Notes: generated by a model not told the origin, from the sequence alone. A DNA stretch of 53,379 bases from Metapseudomonas resinovorans DSM 21078 (GCF_000423545.1 NZ_AUIE01000037.1:1-53379); one strand, 5' to 3'; counted from the first letter of the stretch, positions 24,740 through 34,219 are shown. A program made the numbers and translations.

Positions 24740-25140
24740 CAGCCTCGCACTCCATCGAGGTAACGGCGCACATCGGCCACATCCACCACCTGGCCACCGA
24801 GCATGTACTGCAGGGCGCTGCGGCCGTTGAAGGGTGCCGCGCTGTTGGGCTTGTGCACCCATTCGTAGGCACGCGCTTCCTGGTTGCTGAAGAGGATACG
24901 CAGGGACTTGTGGATGCCCATCAGGTAGGAGATCCGCTCCAGCGTGTCGTGCGGCAGGCGCACGCTGGGCAGCTTCTTGTAGCTGAAATAGGTGGTGTTG
25001 CCGATGGAGCCGAGCAAGGTGCGCTGCTGCTCCTTGGAGCAACCCCACTTGTCCATCAGGTTGAAGAAGAACTTCAGGGCCACGCGGCCGGCTTCGCCGC
25101 TCTGGAGGTCTGGAATGACATGGCGGGCAGGGCTGCTCAT
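24739..25140 (-). CDS. Xre/ParS/MbcA-type antitoxin (DUF2384)
   Basis: A 133-residue protein. The helix-turn-helix-like N-terminal half (about 20-85: FFFNLMDKWGCSKEQQRTLL, SYKKLPSVRLPHDTLERISY) is followed by the DUF2384 toxin-binding segment (EWVHKPNSAAPFNGRSALQY then DVADVRRYLDGVRG). It is the antitoxin of the RES toxin immediately downstream, with antitoxin-first order and a one-base start/stop overlap. It probably represses its own promoter; a perfect inverted repeat lies 47-71 bp upstream. Confidence 0.88.
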   Translation of the reverse strand: MSSPARHVIPDLQSGEAGRVALKFFFNLMDKWGCSKEQQRTLLGSIGNTTYFSYKKLPSVRLPHDTLERISYLMGIHKSLRILFSNQEARAYEWVHKPNSAAPFNGRSALQYMLGGQVVDVADVRRYLDGVRG

Positions 25141-25186
25141 GGCGTCTCCTGGGTGAATGACTATGCTTTCAACTCTACTCCTGATC

Positions 25187-25211
25187 CGAACTATTTCAAG
25201 TATTCAGTTCG
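25187..25211. promoter_or_regulatory. Candidate RES-Xre operator
   Basis: CGAACT (25187-25192) and AGTTCG (25206-25211) form a perfect inverted repeat around an AT-rich 13-base centre, upstream of the antitoxin start at 25140. This is the expected place for an autoregulatory site. The stretch 25141-25356 holds nothing else notable. Confidence 0.45.
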
Positions 25212-25356
25212 TATGCGTAGTCACTTTTGTCCTGCTGACGGCCTTCATGTGCGATCAATGGAAAAAAACGCCAATGTAGCGGAGCGCTCAGGACCTAGGC
25301 CCCGCCGTCCACGCTGGCTAGAGTGCCGGCGCACGCCATTCGCGAGGGCCACCGCC

Positions 25357-25950
25357 ATGCTCGACGCCACCACCGCCCGCCGCTCCCGTTACCTGGAGAA
25401 CCGTCACCTGGCACTGGCCCTGTTCGCCGAGCAGGGCTACGGCCAGGTGAGCATGCGCGACCTGGCGGCACAGCTGGGCATCAAGGCCGGCTCCATCTAC
25501 CACCACGTGGAAAGCAAGGAAGCCCTGCTGTTCGAGTTCATCGAAGAGCTCTACGAGCAGTTGCTGGACAATGCTGCCCTGGCCACCCGCCGACACCGCG
25601 ACCCAGCCAAGTGCCTGGCCGCGCTGATCGACGCCCACCTCGCCCTGCATCAGCCCATGGGCCTGCACTTCCGCCTGGCCGAGCTTGAAGCCCGCTGCCT
25701 CTCCGGCGAGCGCCTGGAACAGGCCCGCGCGCTGCGCCAGGCCTATGAAGCCGCCCTGCTGGAGCCCTTGCAGCAACTGGTCGGCCAGCCCCTGGATGTC
25801 GCCGGACGCGGTGCCGTGGCCAGCATCGTGTCCCTGCTCAACCAATTGCCGGCCTGGCTGGATGCCAGCGGCCTGCCGGCGGAACAAGGGCTGGAGTTGA
25901 TGAAGCGGATGGTACTGGGCAGCGTGCGCGGTGCCATGCGCCTGCCCTGA
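25357..25950 (+). CDS. TetR-family transcriptional regulator
   Basis: A 197-residue TetR/AcrR-type repressor. The N-terminal helix-turn-helix (residues 8-55) reads YLENRHLALALFAEQGYGQV, SMRDLAAQLGIKAGSIYHHVESKEALLFEF. The helical ligand-binding domain of the rest has no recognised ligand. The ATG at 25357 starts just before the DNA-binding domain. The gene stands alone; the nearest neighbour on the same strand is far away, and its target is unknown. It is divergent from the RES-Xre pair. Confidence 0.88.
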   Translation: MLDATTARRSRYLENRHLALALFAEQGYGQVSMRDLAAQLGIKAGSIYHHVESKEALLFEFIEELYEQLLDNAALATRRHRDPAKCLAALIDAHLALHQPMGLHFRLAELEARCLSGERLEQARALRQAYEAALLEPLQQLVGQPLDVAGRGAVASIVSLLNQLPAWLDASGLPAEQGLELMKRMVLGSVRGAMRLP

Positions 25951-26020
25951 GGCGGGAGCACCGTCGCAAACAGCCGGGCTACCGACTGGGCAGCCCTTCG
26001 GGCTGCATGGCGATTGAAAT

Positions 26021-26088
26021 GGCTATGTCTGCGTAAAGTGCTGAAGGTCCTGGAATCCCTTGTAGGAGCTAGCTTGCTAGCGATTTCG
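26021..26088. repeat. Family C mini-element, partial copy 3
   Basis: The left terminal repeat GGCTATGTCTGCG follows directly after a family A half-site (GGCGATTGAAAT, 26009-26020). After an unrelated spacer comes a REP-like hairpin TTGTAGGAGCTAGCTTGCTAGCG at 26059. The right terminal repeat is absent, so it is truncated. Confidence 0.55.
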
Positions 26089-26097
26089 CACTGTGCG

Positions 26098-27048
26098 TCA
26101 GGCCGGAAGAAACCGCATCTCCTTGCTCTCCCCCAGCAGGAACGCCCGGTTGTACTCGGCGCTTTCGCGCAGGTACTCGGCCGCCAGGGCGATGCGTTTC
26201 AGCTTGCGCAGGTCCTCGCGGTAGTACATCCAGAACTGCCGCGTGACTTCCACCTGCCCTGGCAGCACTTCCACCAGCCGCGGGTCGGGCCCGGCGATGA
26301 AGCACGGCAGGATGGCCATCGCCCGGCCCTGCAGCGCCGCGTGGTACTGGGCGATCACGCTGGTGCTGCGCAGATGGCTGACCGCGCCGGGGATCACGTC
26401 CTCCAGATAGAGCAGCTCCGGGCTGAACGCCAGGTCATCGACGTAGGTGACGAACGCCCGCCCGGCCAGGTCCTCGCGGCGTTCGATCGGCCCCTGGCGC
26501 TCCAGGTATTCGGGCGTCGCGTATAGCCGCAGCCGGTAGTCACACAGCCGCGAGCAGACGTAAGGCCCCCGCTCCGGGCGCTCCAGGGCAATGGCGATGT
26601 CCGCGTCGCGGCGCGACAGGCTGATGAAGTGCGGCACCGGCAGGATGTCCACCGAAATGTGCGGGTAGCGGTCCTGGAAGCGGCTCATCTGTGCAGTGAC
26701 GAAGTACGAGCCGAAACCTTCGGTGGAACCGATGCGCAGATGCCCGGACAGCGCCAGGCTGGTGCCCGAAACCTGCTCGCAGGCGGCCTGCAGGGTGCTC
26801 TCCAGCGACTCGGCATAGCTCAGCAGGCGCTGCCCCTCGGGTGTCAGGACGAACCCGGCATTGCGTGATTTCTCGAACAACAGCGCGCCCATGCCCTGCT
26901 CCAGGGCACGGATGCGCCGCGAAACCGTGGTGTAGTCCACGTCCAGGCGCCGGGCCGCGGTGCTGGCGGTACGGGCGCGCGCCACTTCGAGGAAGTACTT
27001 GAGGTCGTCCCAGTTCAGGCGCCCGACCAGGGTAGGATTTTTTTGCAT
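26098..27048 (-). CDS. LysR-family regulator of the branched-chain acid cluster
   Basis: A 316-residue LysR protein. The helix-turn-helix (residues 10-70) reads LNWDDLKYFLEVARARTAST, DVDYTTVSRRIRALEQGMGALLFEK, and the effector domain covers 95-300. It is divergent from the acyl-CoA synthetase gene at 27167 with a 118-bp gap. It is therefore the probable activator of the synthetase-mmsA-mmsB-acyl-CoA dehydrogenase cluster. In P. aeruginosa the mmsAB operon is controlled by the AraC-type MmsR instead, so this is a different regulatory arrangement. Confidence 0.87.
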   Translation of the reverse strand: MQKNPTLVGRLNWDDLKYFLEVARARTASTAARRLDVDYTTVSRRIRALEQGMGALLFEKSRNAGFVLTPEGQRLLSYAESLESTLQAACEQVSGTSLALSGHLRIGSTEGFGSYFVTAQMSRFQDRYPHISVDILPVPHFISLSRRDADIAIALERPERGPYVCSRLCDYRLRLYATPEYLERQGPIERREDLAGRAFVTYVDDLAFSPELLYLEDVIPGAVSHLRSTSVIAQYHAALQGRAMAILPCFIAGPDPRLVEVLPGQVEVTRQFWMYYREDLRKLKRIALAAEYLRESAEYNRAFLLGESKEMRFLPA

Positions 27049-27166
27049 ATCGAACCGGCTTTTTTGGCTATTCCAAGGCGTATTTGTGCCTACCTATACT
27101 CGGTCCAACGCACCTTGGCCAGCTTCCAGGGCCAGCCCGCCAGACAACAACAAAGGAAAGGCGACC

Positions 27167-28882
27167 ATGAGCGACAACCGGCATCCCTTCGTCACCGCCC
27201 GCGACTTCCTGTTGGCCCATCGCACCGACTACGACACCGCCGTGCGCGAGTTCAGATGGCCGGAGCTCAAGGAATTCAACTGGGCGCTGGACTACTTCGA
27301 TGTGATGGCCAAGGGCAACGACGCCCCGGCGCTCTGGATAGTCGGCGACCAGGGTCGCGAGCAGCGCTACAGCTTCCAGGACCTGTCGACCCGCTCCAAC
27401 CGCGTCGCCAACCACCTGCGCCAGCTCGGCGTGCAACGCGGCGAGCGCATCCTGCTGATGCTCGGCAACGAGGTCGCGCTCTGGGAGATCATGCTGGCCG
27501 CCTTCAAGATCGGCGCCGTGGTCATCCCCGCCACCGCCCTGCTCACCCCGGAAGACCTGCGCGACCGCCTCGACCGGGGCCGGGTCAGCCATGTGATCGC
27601 CGGCAGCGCCAACGTGCAGAAATTCGACGGACTGGCCGGTGACTACACCCGCCTCTGCGTCGGCGAGCCGGTACCGGGCTGGATCAGCCACGCCGGCGCC
27701 CTCGCCTGCTCCGGCGAATTCGAGGCCGAAGGCCCCACCCTCGCCACCGACCCGCTGCTGCTCTACTTCACCTCCGGCACCACCTCCAAGCCCAAGCTGG
27801 TGCTGCACAGCCACCAGAGCTACCCGGTGGGCCACCTCTCCACCCTCTACTGGATCGGCCTGCAGCCCGGCGACGTCCACCTGAACATTTCCTCCCCCGG
27901 CTGGGCCAAGCACGCCTGGAGCTGCTTCTTCGCCCCCTGGAACGCCGGTGCCTGCGTATTCATCTATGACGTCCCGCGCTTCTCCGCCCGCGGCCTGCTG
28001 GAAACCCTGGCCAGCCACAGCGTCACCAGCCTCTGCGCACCGCCCACCGTGTGGCGCATGCTGGTGCAGGAAGACCTCGCCGCCTACCGCTCGCGCCTCA
28101 GCCTGCGAGAGCTGGTGGGCGCCGGTGAACCGATGAACCCGGAGATCATCGAACACATCCGGCAAGCCTGGGGCCTGCCCCTGCGTGACGGCTTCGGCCA
28201 GTCGGAAACCACCGCGCTGATCGGCAACACCCCCGGCCAGCCACTCAAGGTCGGTTCCATGGGACGCCCGCTGCCCGGCTACCGCGTGGTGCTGCTGGAT
28301 GCCGACGGCAACCCGCGTGAGGAAGGTGAAGTGGCGCTGCAGTTCGACCCGCGCCCGCTGGGCCTGATGACCTGCTACGAAGACAGTCCGGAGAAAACCG
28401 CCGAAGTCACCCGTGGCGGCCACTACCGCACCGGCGACACCGCCGCCCGCGATGCCGAGGGCTACATCACCTTCGTCGGCCGCGCCGATGACGTGTTCAA
28501 GTCCTCGGACTACCGCATCAGCCCCTTCGAGCTGGAAAGCGCCCTGATCGAGCATGACGCCGTCATGGAAGTCGCCATCGTGCCAAGCCCGGACCCGGTG
28601 CGCCTGGCCGTGCCCAAGGCTTTCCTCATCCTTGCGCCGGGCCATGTTCCCAGCCCCGCCCTGGCCGAGGCGATCCTCGCCTTCGCCCGCGAACACCTGG
28701 CGCCCTACAAGCGGGTGCGCCGCCTGGAGTTTGTCAGCGAACTGCCCAAGACCATCTCCGGAAAGATCCGCCGCGTCGAGCTGCGCCGCATCGAACTGCA
28801 GCGCCGCCAGGACCACACGCGAGCCGAGCTGGAGTTCTTCGAGGAAGACTTCCCGGCCCTGCGGACCGAGACCGCTCGCTGA
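27167..28882 (+). CDS. AMP-forming acyl-CoA synthetase
   Basis: A 571-residue adenylate-forming enzyme (ANL superfamily). The P-loop is YFTSGTTSKPK near residue 198. The A5 motif is DGFGQSETT, the A8 hinge region is FKSSDYRISPFELES, and the acylating Lys533 sits in PKTISGKIRR. It belongs to the acetyl/medium-chain type rather than the long-chain type. Beside mmsA, mmsB and an acyl-CoA dehydrogenase, a short branched acid such as isobutyrate, or propionate-like acids, is the likely substrate. The start at 27167 follows AAAGGAAAGG. Confidence 0.85.
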   Translation: MSDNRHPFVTARDFLLAHRTDYDTAVREFRWPELKEFNWALDYFDVMAKGNDAPALWIVGDQGREQRYSFQDLSTRSNRVANHLRQLGVQRGERILLMLGNEVALWEIMLAAFKIGAVVIPATALLTPEDLRDRLDRGRVSHVIAGSANVQKFDGLAGDYTRLCVGEPVPGWISHAGALACSGEFEAEGPTLATDPLLLYFTSGTTSKPKLVLHSHQSYPVGHLSTLYWIGLQPGDVHLNISSPGWAKHAWSCFFAPWNAGACVFIYDVPRFSARGLLETLASHSVTSLCAPPTVWRMLVQEDLAAYRSRLSLRELVGAGEPMNPEIIEHIRQAWGLPLRDGFGQSETTALIGNTPGQPLKVGSMGRPLPGYRVVLLDADGNPREEGEVALQFDPRPLGLMTCYEDSPEKTAEVTRGGHYRTGDTAARDAEGYITFVGRADDVFKSSDYRISPFELESALIEHDAVMEVAIVPSPDPVRLAVPKAFLILAPGHVPSPALAEAILAFAREHLAPYKRVRRLEFVSELPKTISGKIRRVELRRIELQRRQDHTRAELEFFEEDFPALRTETAR

Positions 28883-28899
28883 CCCCCACCCCATTCACC

Positions 28900-28919
28900 G
28901 GGGCCGAACCATCGGCCCC
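28900..28919 (+). other. Intercistronic hairpin between synthetase and mmsA
   Basis: GGGGCCG (28900-28906) and CGGCCCC (28913-28919) form a perfect stem with a six-base loop and no T run. It is probably an mRNA-stability hairpin within the operon rather than a terminator. Confidence 0.4.
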
Positions 28920-28965
28920 ACGGGCGACCTCGCCCTGACGATTCACTCACGACAGGATAGGAACC

Positions 28966-30477
28966 ATGAGCCAGAACACCGCCATCCCCACCGTCAAATT
29001 GCTGATCGACGGCAAGCTGGTCGAGTCCCGCACCAGCCAATGGCGCGATGTGGTCAACCCGGCGACCCAGGAAGTCCTGGCCCGCGTGCCCTTCGCCACT
29101 GAAGACGAAATGAACGCCGCCGTGGCCAGCGCCAGGGAAGCCTTCAAGACCTGGCGCAAGACCCCCATCGGCGCCCGCGCGCGCATCTTCCTCAAGTACC
29201 AGCAACTGATCCGCGAGAACATGAAGGAGCTGGCCGCCCTGCTCACCGCCGAACAGGGCAAGACCCTGCCGGACGCCGAGGGCGACATCTTCCGTGGCCT
29301 GGAAGTCGTGGAGCACGCCGCCAACATCGGCACCCTGCAGATGGGCGAACTGGCCAACAACGTCGCAAACGGCGTGGACACCTACACCCTCAACCAGCCC
29401 CTGGGCGTGTGTGCCGGCATTACCCCCTTCAACTTCCCGGCGATGATTCCGCTGTGGATGTTCCCCATGGCCATCGCCACCGGTAACACCTTCGTCCTCA
29501 AGCCGTCCGAGCAGGACCCGATGGTGACCATGCGCCTGGCCGAACTGGCCATCGAAGCCGGGATTCCGGCCGGCGTGCTCAACGTCATCCACGGCGGCGT
29601 CGACGCGGTGAACCTGCTCTGCGACCACCCGGACATCAAGGCCGTATCCTTCGTCGGCTCGACCAAGGTGGGCACCCACGTCTACAACCGCGCCACCGCC
29701 AACGGCAAACGCGCCCAGTGCATGATGGGCGCCAAGAACCACGCCATCATCCTGCCCGACGCCCACAAGCAGCAGACCCTCAACAACCTCGCCGGCGCGG
29801 CCTTCGGCGCGGCGGGCCAGCGCTGCATGGCGCTCTCGGTGGTGATCCTGGTCGGCGAGGCACAGACCTGGCTGCCGGACCTGGTGGAAAAAGCCAGGAG
29901 CCTGAAGATCGGTGCCGGTGTCGAGCCGGGTACGGATGTCGGCCCGGTGGTCTCCTGCGCCGCACTGGACCGCGTCAGCAGCCTGATCGCTGCGGGCGAG
30001 CGGGAAGGCGCGCAGTTGGTACTCGACGGCCGCAACCCGCAGGTGACCGGCTACGCCAGCGGCAACTTCGTCGGCCCGACCATCTTCGCCGGCGTCACCC
30101 CGGAGATGAGCATCTATCGCGACGAGATCTTCGGGCCGGTGCTCTGCGTGGTGAACGCCGCCAGCCTGGACGAGGCCATCGCCTTCATCAATGCCAACCC
30201 GAACGGTAACGGCACCGCCCTCTTCACCCGCTCCGGCGCCGCCGCGCGGCACTTCCAGGAAGAGATCGATGTCGGCCAGGTGGGCATCAACGTGCCGATC
30301 CCGGTACCGGTCCCGCTGTTCTCCTTCACCGGCTCCCGCGCCTCCAAGCTCGGCGACCTCGGCCCCTACGGCAAGCAAGTGGTGCAGTTCTACACCCAGA
30401 CCAAGACCGTAACCTCGCGCTGGTTCGACGAAGACGAAGTGGGCGGCGCGGTCAACACCACCATCACCCTCAAATAA
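28966..30477 (+). CDS. mmsA: Methylmalonate-semialdehyde dehydrogenase (CoA-acylating)
   Basis: A 503-residue aldehyde dehydrogenase of the MmsA group. It converts methylmalonate or malonate semialdehyde with CoA and NAD+ to propionyl- or acetyl-CoA and CO2, the last step of valine catabolism. [19 protein letters not shown] and [12 protein letters not shown] mark the NAD site. The catalytic Cys287 lies in [11 protein letters not shown], and [20 protein letters not shown] is the typical MmsA ending. It is followed by mmsB. Confidence 0.93.
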   Translation: MSQNTAIPTVKLLIDGKLVESRTSQWRDVVNPATQEVLARVPFATEDEMNAAVASAREAFKTWRKTPIGARARIFLKYQQLIRENMKELAALLTAEQGKTLPDAEGDIFRGLEVVEHAANIGTLQMGELANNVANGVDTYTLNQPLGVCAGITPFNFPAMIPLWMFPMAIATGNTFVLKPSEQDPMVTMRLAELAIEAGIPAGVLNVIHGGVDAVNLLCDHPDIKAVSFVGSTKVGTHVYNRATANGKRAQCMMGAKNHAIILPDAHKQQTLNNLAGAAFGAAGQRCMALSVVILVGEAQTWLPDLVEKARSLKIGAGVEPGTDVGPVVSCAALDRVSSLIAAGEREGAQLVLDGRNPQVTGYASGNFVGPTIFAGVTPEMSIYRDEIFGPVLCVVNAASLDEAIAFINANPNGNGTALFTRSGAAARHFQEEIDVGQVGINVPIPVPVPLFSFTGSRASKLGDLGPYGKQVVQFYTQTKTVTSRWFDEDEVGGAVNTTITLK

Positions 30478-30491
30478 CCACCGCCCCGTCG

Positions 30492-30545
30492 GTTGGCGTA
30501 GAGCGAAGCGAAACCCAACGTTCCCGAACACCGGGGTCGTTGGGC
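30492..30545. repeat. Family B inverted repeat between mmsA and mmsB
   Basis: GGCGTAGAGCGAAGCGAAAC then CCAACG, with CGTTGG on the far side, a variant family B element. It sits inside an otherwise operon-like gap of 116 bp. Confidence 0.55.
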
Positions 30546-30593
30546 CACGCGCAGCTCGAACCAACCCATAAAACCTGCAAGCGAGAACGGACT

Positions 30594-31484
30594 ATGAATA
30601 TCGGCTTCATCGGACTCGGCAACATGGGCGGCCCCATGGCCCTCAACCTGGCAAAGGCCGGTCACCGGCTGCACGTCTTCGACCTGTCGCAACTGGCGGT
30701 GGCGCAACTGGTGGAGGCCGGCGCCCGCGCCGTTGACTCCCCCGCCGCCGTGGCCCGCGCGGGCGTCGACGTGATCATCACCATGCTGCCGGCAGCGCAG
30801 CACGTGAAAACTGTCTACCTCGGCGAAGACGGCCTGCTGGCCAATGTGGCCAAGGGCGTGCTGCTGATCGACAGCTCCACCATCGATCCGCACAGCGCCC
30901 GCGAAGTGGCCGCCGCCGCCCGCAAGCAGGGCAACCCCATGCTCGATGCGCCGGTTTCCGGCGGCACCGGTGGCGCGGCGGCCGGCACCCTGACCTTCAT
31001 GGTCGGTGGCGAAGCGGCGGACTTCGACCGCGCCCATCCGGTGCTCTGCGCCATGGGCCGCAACATCGTCCACTGCGGTGACACCGGCAACGGCCAGGTG
31101 GCCAAGGTGGCCAACAACATGCTGCTGGGCATCTCCATGATCGGCGTCGCCGAAGCCATGTCCCTGGGCGTGTCCCTGGGTATGGACGCCAAGGTGCTGG
31201 CCGGCATCCTCAACACCTCCAGCGGCCGCTGCTGGAGCTCGGAAATCAACAACCCCTTCCCCGGCGTGCTGGAAAACGCCCCTGCCTCGCGCGGCTACAG
31301 CGGCGGCTTCGGCAGCGACCTGATGCTCAAGGACCTCGGCCTGGCCACCGAAGCCGCACGCCAGGCGCGCCAGCCGGTGATCCTCGGCGCGCTGGCGCAG
31401 CAGCTCTACCAGAGCTTCAGCCTGCAGGGCCACGGCGGCCTGGACTTTTCCGCCATCATCAAACTCTACCGGCAGGACGGCTGA
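30594..31484 (+). CDS. mmsB: 3-hydroxyisobutyrate dehydrogenase
   Basis: A 296-residue NAD-dependent beta-hydroxyacid dehydrogenase. It oxidises 3-hydroxyisobutyrate to methylmalonate semialdehyde, the substrate of MmsA. The N-terminal Rossmann motif is [13 protein letters not shown] (residues 4-16). The substrate motif is [11 protein letters not shown] near 120. The catalytic Lys lies in [12 protein letters not shown] near 170. The start is the ATG at 30594, immediately before the Rossmann strand. Confidence 0.93.
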   Translation: MNIGFIGLGNMGGPMALNLAKAGHRLHVFDLSQLAVAQLVEAGARAVDSPAAVARAGVDVIITMLPAAQHVKTVYLGEDGLLANVAKGVLLIDSSTIDPHSAREVAAAARKQGNPMLDAPVSGGTGGAAAGTLTFMVGGEAADFDRAHPVLCAMGRNIVHCGDTGNGQVAKVANNMLLGISMIGVAEAMSLGVSLGMDAKVLAGILNTSSGRCWSSEINNPFPGVLENAPASRGYSGGFGSDLMLKDLGLATEAARQARQPVILGALAQQLYQSFSLQGHGGLDFSAIIKLYRQDG

Positions 31485-31506
31485 CCAGCCGTCCGGGAGC
31501 ATCACG

Positions 31507-32658
31507 ATGCAGGATTTCGAACTCTCCGAAGAGCAGCGGATGATCCGCGACATGGCGCGGGATTTCGCCCGTGCCGAGGTGGCGCCGCACGCGCAGGCCT
31601 GGGAAAAGGCCGGCTGGATCGATGATGAGCTGGTGCAACAGATGGGTGATCTGGGCCTGCTCGGCATGGTGGTGCCGGAGGCATGGGGCGGCACCTACAT
31701 CGACTACGTGGCCTATGCCCTGGCGGTGGAGGAAATCTCCGCCGGCGACGGCGCCCTCGGCGCGCTGATGAGCATCCACAACTCGGTCGGCTGCGGCCCC
31801 CTCCTCAACTACGGCAGCGAGGCCCAGAAAGACCGCTGGCTGCCGGAGCTGGCCAGCGGCGCCGCTATCGGCTGCTTCTGCCTCACCGAACCCCAGGCCG
31901 GCTCGGAGGCGCACAACCTGCGCACCCGCGCCGAACTGCACGACGGCCAGTGGATAATCAATGGCGCCAAGCAATTCGTCAGCAATGGCAAGCGCGCCAA
32001 GCTCGCCATCGTCTTCGCGGTGACCGATCCGGAACTGGGCAAGCGCGGCCTGTCCGCCTTCCTGGTGCCGACCGACACCCCCGGATTCAACGTCGACCGC
32101 AGCGAGCACAAGATGGGCATCAAGGCCTCGGACACCTGCGCCGTGACCCTGAGCGACTGCCGCATTCCCGCGGAAAACCTGCTGGGCCAGCGCGGCAAGG
32201 GCCTGGCCATCGCCCTGTCGAACCTGGAGGGCGGCCGCATCGGCATCGCCGCCCAGGCTCTCGGCATCGCCCGCGCAGCCTTTGAAGCAGCCTTGGGCTA
32301 TGCGCGGGAGCGGGTGCAGTTCGGCAAGCCGATCATCGAGCACCAGAGCATTGGCAACCTGCTCGCGGACATGCAGACGCGCCTGAATGCCGCGCGCCTG
32401 ATGATCCTCCACGCCGCCCGCCTGAAGAGCGCCGGCCTGCCCTGCCTGTCGGAAGCCTCCCAGGCCAAGCTGTTCGCCTCGGAAATCGCCGAGCAGGTGT
32501 GCTCCAGCGCCATCCAGATCCACGGCGGCTACGGCTACCTGGAGGATTACCCGGTGGAGAAGTACTACCGGGACGCGCGCATCACGCAGATCTACGAAGG
32601 ATCGAGCGAGGTCCAGCGATTGCTGATTGCACGGGAGCTGGCGAACTACACGCTTTGA
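31507..32658 (+). CDS. Acyl-CoA dehydrogenase, probably isobutyryl-CoA/short-branched-chain type
   Basis: A 383-residue flavoenzyme. It has the family blocks [16 protein letters not shown] (FAD contact), [19 protein letters not shown], and the ending [32 protein letters not shown] carries the catalytic Glu. It introduces the double bond into isobutyryl-CoA or a related acyl-CoA ahead of MmsB and MmsA. It is 22 bp after mmsB. The enoyl-CoA hydratase and 3-hydroxyisobutyryl-CoA hydrolase needed between these steps are not in this cluster. Confidence 0.9.
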   Translation: MQDFELSEEQRMIRDMARDFARAEVAPHAQAWEKAGWIDDELVQQMGDLGLLGMVVPEAWGGTYIDYVAYALAVEEISAGDGALGALMSIHNSVGCGPLLNYGSEAQKDRWLPELASGAAIGCFCLTEPQAGSEAHNLRTRAELHDGQWIINGAKQFVSNGKRAKLAIVFAVTDPELGKRGLSAFLVPTDTPGFNVDRSEHKMGIKASDTCAVTLSDCRIPAENLLGQRGKGLAIALSNLEGGRIGIAAQALGIARAAFEAALGYARERVQFGKPIIEHQSIGNLLADMQTRLNAARLMILHAARLKSAGLPCLSEASQAKLFASEIAEQVCSSAIQIHGGYGYLEDYPVEKYYRDARITQIYEGSSEVQRLLIARELANYTL

Positions 32659-32689
32659 TCGGCGCGTTGGGGCGAACCTGCGGTCCGCT

Positions 32690-32753
32690 TGGCGAATGAA
32701 CTCGCCCCTACAAGGAAGTCACCCAGCCTCGTAGGGGCGATTTCAATCGCCAC
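32690..32753. repeat. Family A repeat pair
   Basis: A GCGAATGA-type copy (32691-32713) and an inverted GCGATTTCAATCGC copy (32731-32752) face each other between the convergent acyl-CoA dehydrogenase and pvdA genes. The pair can form a large hairpin and may mark the 3' ends of both units. Confidence 0.65.
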
Positions 32754-32768
32754 CCAAGACACTCGCTG

Positions 32769-34124
32769 TCAGCCCACCGACTCCAGCAGCCCACCCAACG
32801 CCTGCAGCGGCCGCACGGCGCGCGGCAGCGCGTTGCGGCGCTTGCCGGCGTACTGGTAGAGCGACTCGGCAATTTCCTCGGCGCGCACCGGCAGCACCGA
32901 CAGCAGCGTGTCGCTCAGGCCATGGCTGGCCTGGCAGAAGCCCTGCATGTAGACCGCCGCCTTGAAACGCTCATCGGCCTGCACACGGTAGTCGCGGCCC
33001 ACCTCGAACTCATCGAGGTACTCGGCCACCGGCGCCAGCAATTCGCGGTGCATCTGCCGTTCGTAGCCGGTCGCCAGGACCACCGCGTCATAGACATGGG
33101 TTTCCACCTCGCCGCTGGCGCTGTTGCGCAGTGTGATGGCGATGCCGGCGTCGCTGGCTTCGGACTTCTCCACCTTGCGCAGGCAACGGAAGGCATGGCG
33201 CTGCAGGCCGGAGACTTTCTGGCGGTAGAAGATGCCGTAGATGCGCTCGATCAGGTCCAGGTCCACCACCGAATAATTGGTGTTGTGGTACTCGTTGATG
33301 ATGCGTTCGCGGTCGGCGATGGGCTGGCGGAACACCAGGTCGGTGAATTCCGGGGAGAAGACTTCGTTGACGAAGGGGCTGTCGTCCGCCGGCTTGAGGG
33401 AGGAGCCGCGCAGGATCATGTCCACCTTGACGCCGGGGTAGCTGTCGTTGAGGTCGATGAAGGCCTCGGCCGCGCTCTGGCCGCCACCGATGATGGCGAT
33501 GCGCATGGGCGCACCATTGACGCAGGGCTGCGTGGCCATGCGCTCCAGGTACTGGGCGTGGTGGAATACCCGCGCGTCGCCCTTCAGGTGGGCGAATGGC
33601 GCCGGAATGCGCGGTGTGCCACCCACGCTGACCACCACCGAACGGGTGCTGCGGGCAACCTCGCGGCCATTGGCATCGCGGGAGATCACCTTCAGGCCTT
33701 CGACATTGCCGCCTGCCAGCTGCGGCTCCACACGCAATACGTGCTCGCCGTAGCTGGCCTGCTCGGTGAAATGCCCGGCGACCCAGCGCAGGTAGTCGTT
33801 GAACTCCATGCGGCACGGGTAAAAGGTGCCGAGGTTGATGAAATCCACCAGACGGCCGTGCTGGTGCAGGTAGTTGACGAAGGAGTAAGGGCTGGTGGGA
33901 TTGCGCAGGGACACCAGGTCCTTGAGGAAGGAAATCTGCAGCTCGCTCTGGGCCACCAGGGTGTTGCCGTGCCAGCGGTAGTCGGCCTGGCGGTCGATGA
34001 ACAGCGAGCGCAACGCGCCGTGCTCGCCAGACAGCTCCTCCAGCGCAATGGCCAGGGCGATGTTCGAAGGGCCGAAACCTATGCCGATCACATCTAGGTC
34101 GGTCGGGGTGTGCATCGGGGTCAT
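32769..34124 (-). CDS. pvdA: L-ornithine N5-monooxygenase (pyoverdine)
   Basis: A 451-residue flavin monooxygenase that hydroxylates ornithine for the hydroxamate groups of pyoverdine, using FAD and NADPH. The FAD site is IGIGFGPSNIALAIALEEL. The PvdA-specific stretch YRWHGNTLVAQSELQISFLK is next, the NADPH site is IIGGGQSAAEAFIDL and the late motif is LATGYERQMHRELL. The start is the ATG at 34124 behind AGAGGA; in-frame codons upstream overlap the promoter. It is controlled by a PvdS box at 34196-34219 and adjacent to fpvI, as in P. aeruginosa. Confidence 0.94.
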   Translation of the reverse strand: MTPMHTPTDLDVIGIGFGPSNIALAIALEELSGEHGALRSLFIDRQADYRWHGNTLVAQSELQISFLKDLVSLRNPTSPYSFVNYLHQHGRLVDFINLGTFYPCRMEFNDYLRWVAGHFTEQASYGEHVLRVEPQLAGGNVEGLKVISRDANGREVARSTRSVVVSVGGTPRIPAPFAHLKGDARVFHHAQYLERMATQPCVNGAPMRIAIIGGGQSAAEAFIDLNDSYPGVKVDMILRGSSLKPADDSPFVNEVFSPEFTDLVFRQPIADRERIINEYHNTNYSVVDLDLIERIYGIFYRQKVSGLQRHAFRCLRKVEKSEASDAGIAITLRNSASGEVETHVYDAVVLATGYERQMHRELLAPVAEYLDEFEVGRDYRVQADERFKAAVYMQGFCQASHGLSDTLLSVLPVRAEEIAESLYQYAGKRRNALPRAVRPLQALGGLLESVG

Positions 34125-34195
34125 CTCGTAGTCCTCTGAGTCATGAGCCGGGCCAGGCGCCAGGGGCATGCCGTCGGCATGCGTGCTCAGAAGTA

Positions 34196-34219
34196 ACGAG
34201 ACGTGTCTGCGGAAATTTA
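34196..34219 (-). promoter_or_regulatory. PvdS iron-starvation box upstream of pvdA
   Basis: On the minus strand the sequence reads TAAAT (34219-34215), exactly 16 bases, CGT (34198-34196). This matches the TAAAT-N16-CGT promoter of the sigma factor PvdS known from P. aeruginosa. It lies 72 bp before the pvdA start. Flanking CCCCGC and TTCCGC are shared with the pvdP box. Confidence 0.85.

Noticed and set aside
27068-28894. 608-residue open frame on the minus strand opposite the acyl-CoA synthetase
   Set aside because: It mirrors a clear ANL enzyme with all motifs; long antisense frames are expected at high GC.
28705-30564. 619-residue open frame opposite mmsA
   Set aside because: Shadow of a fully motif-bearing dehydrogenase gene.
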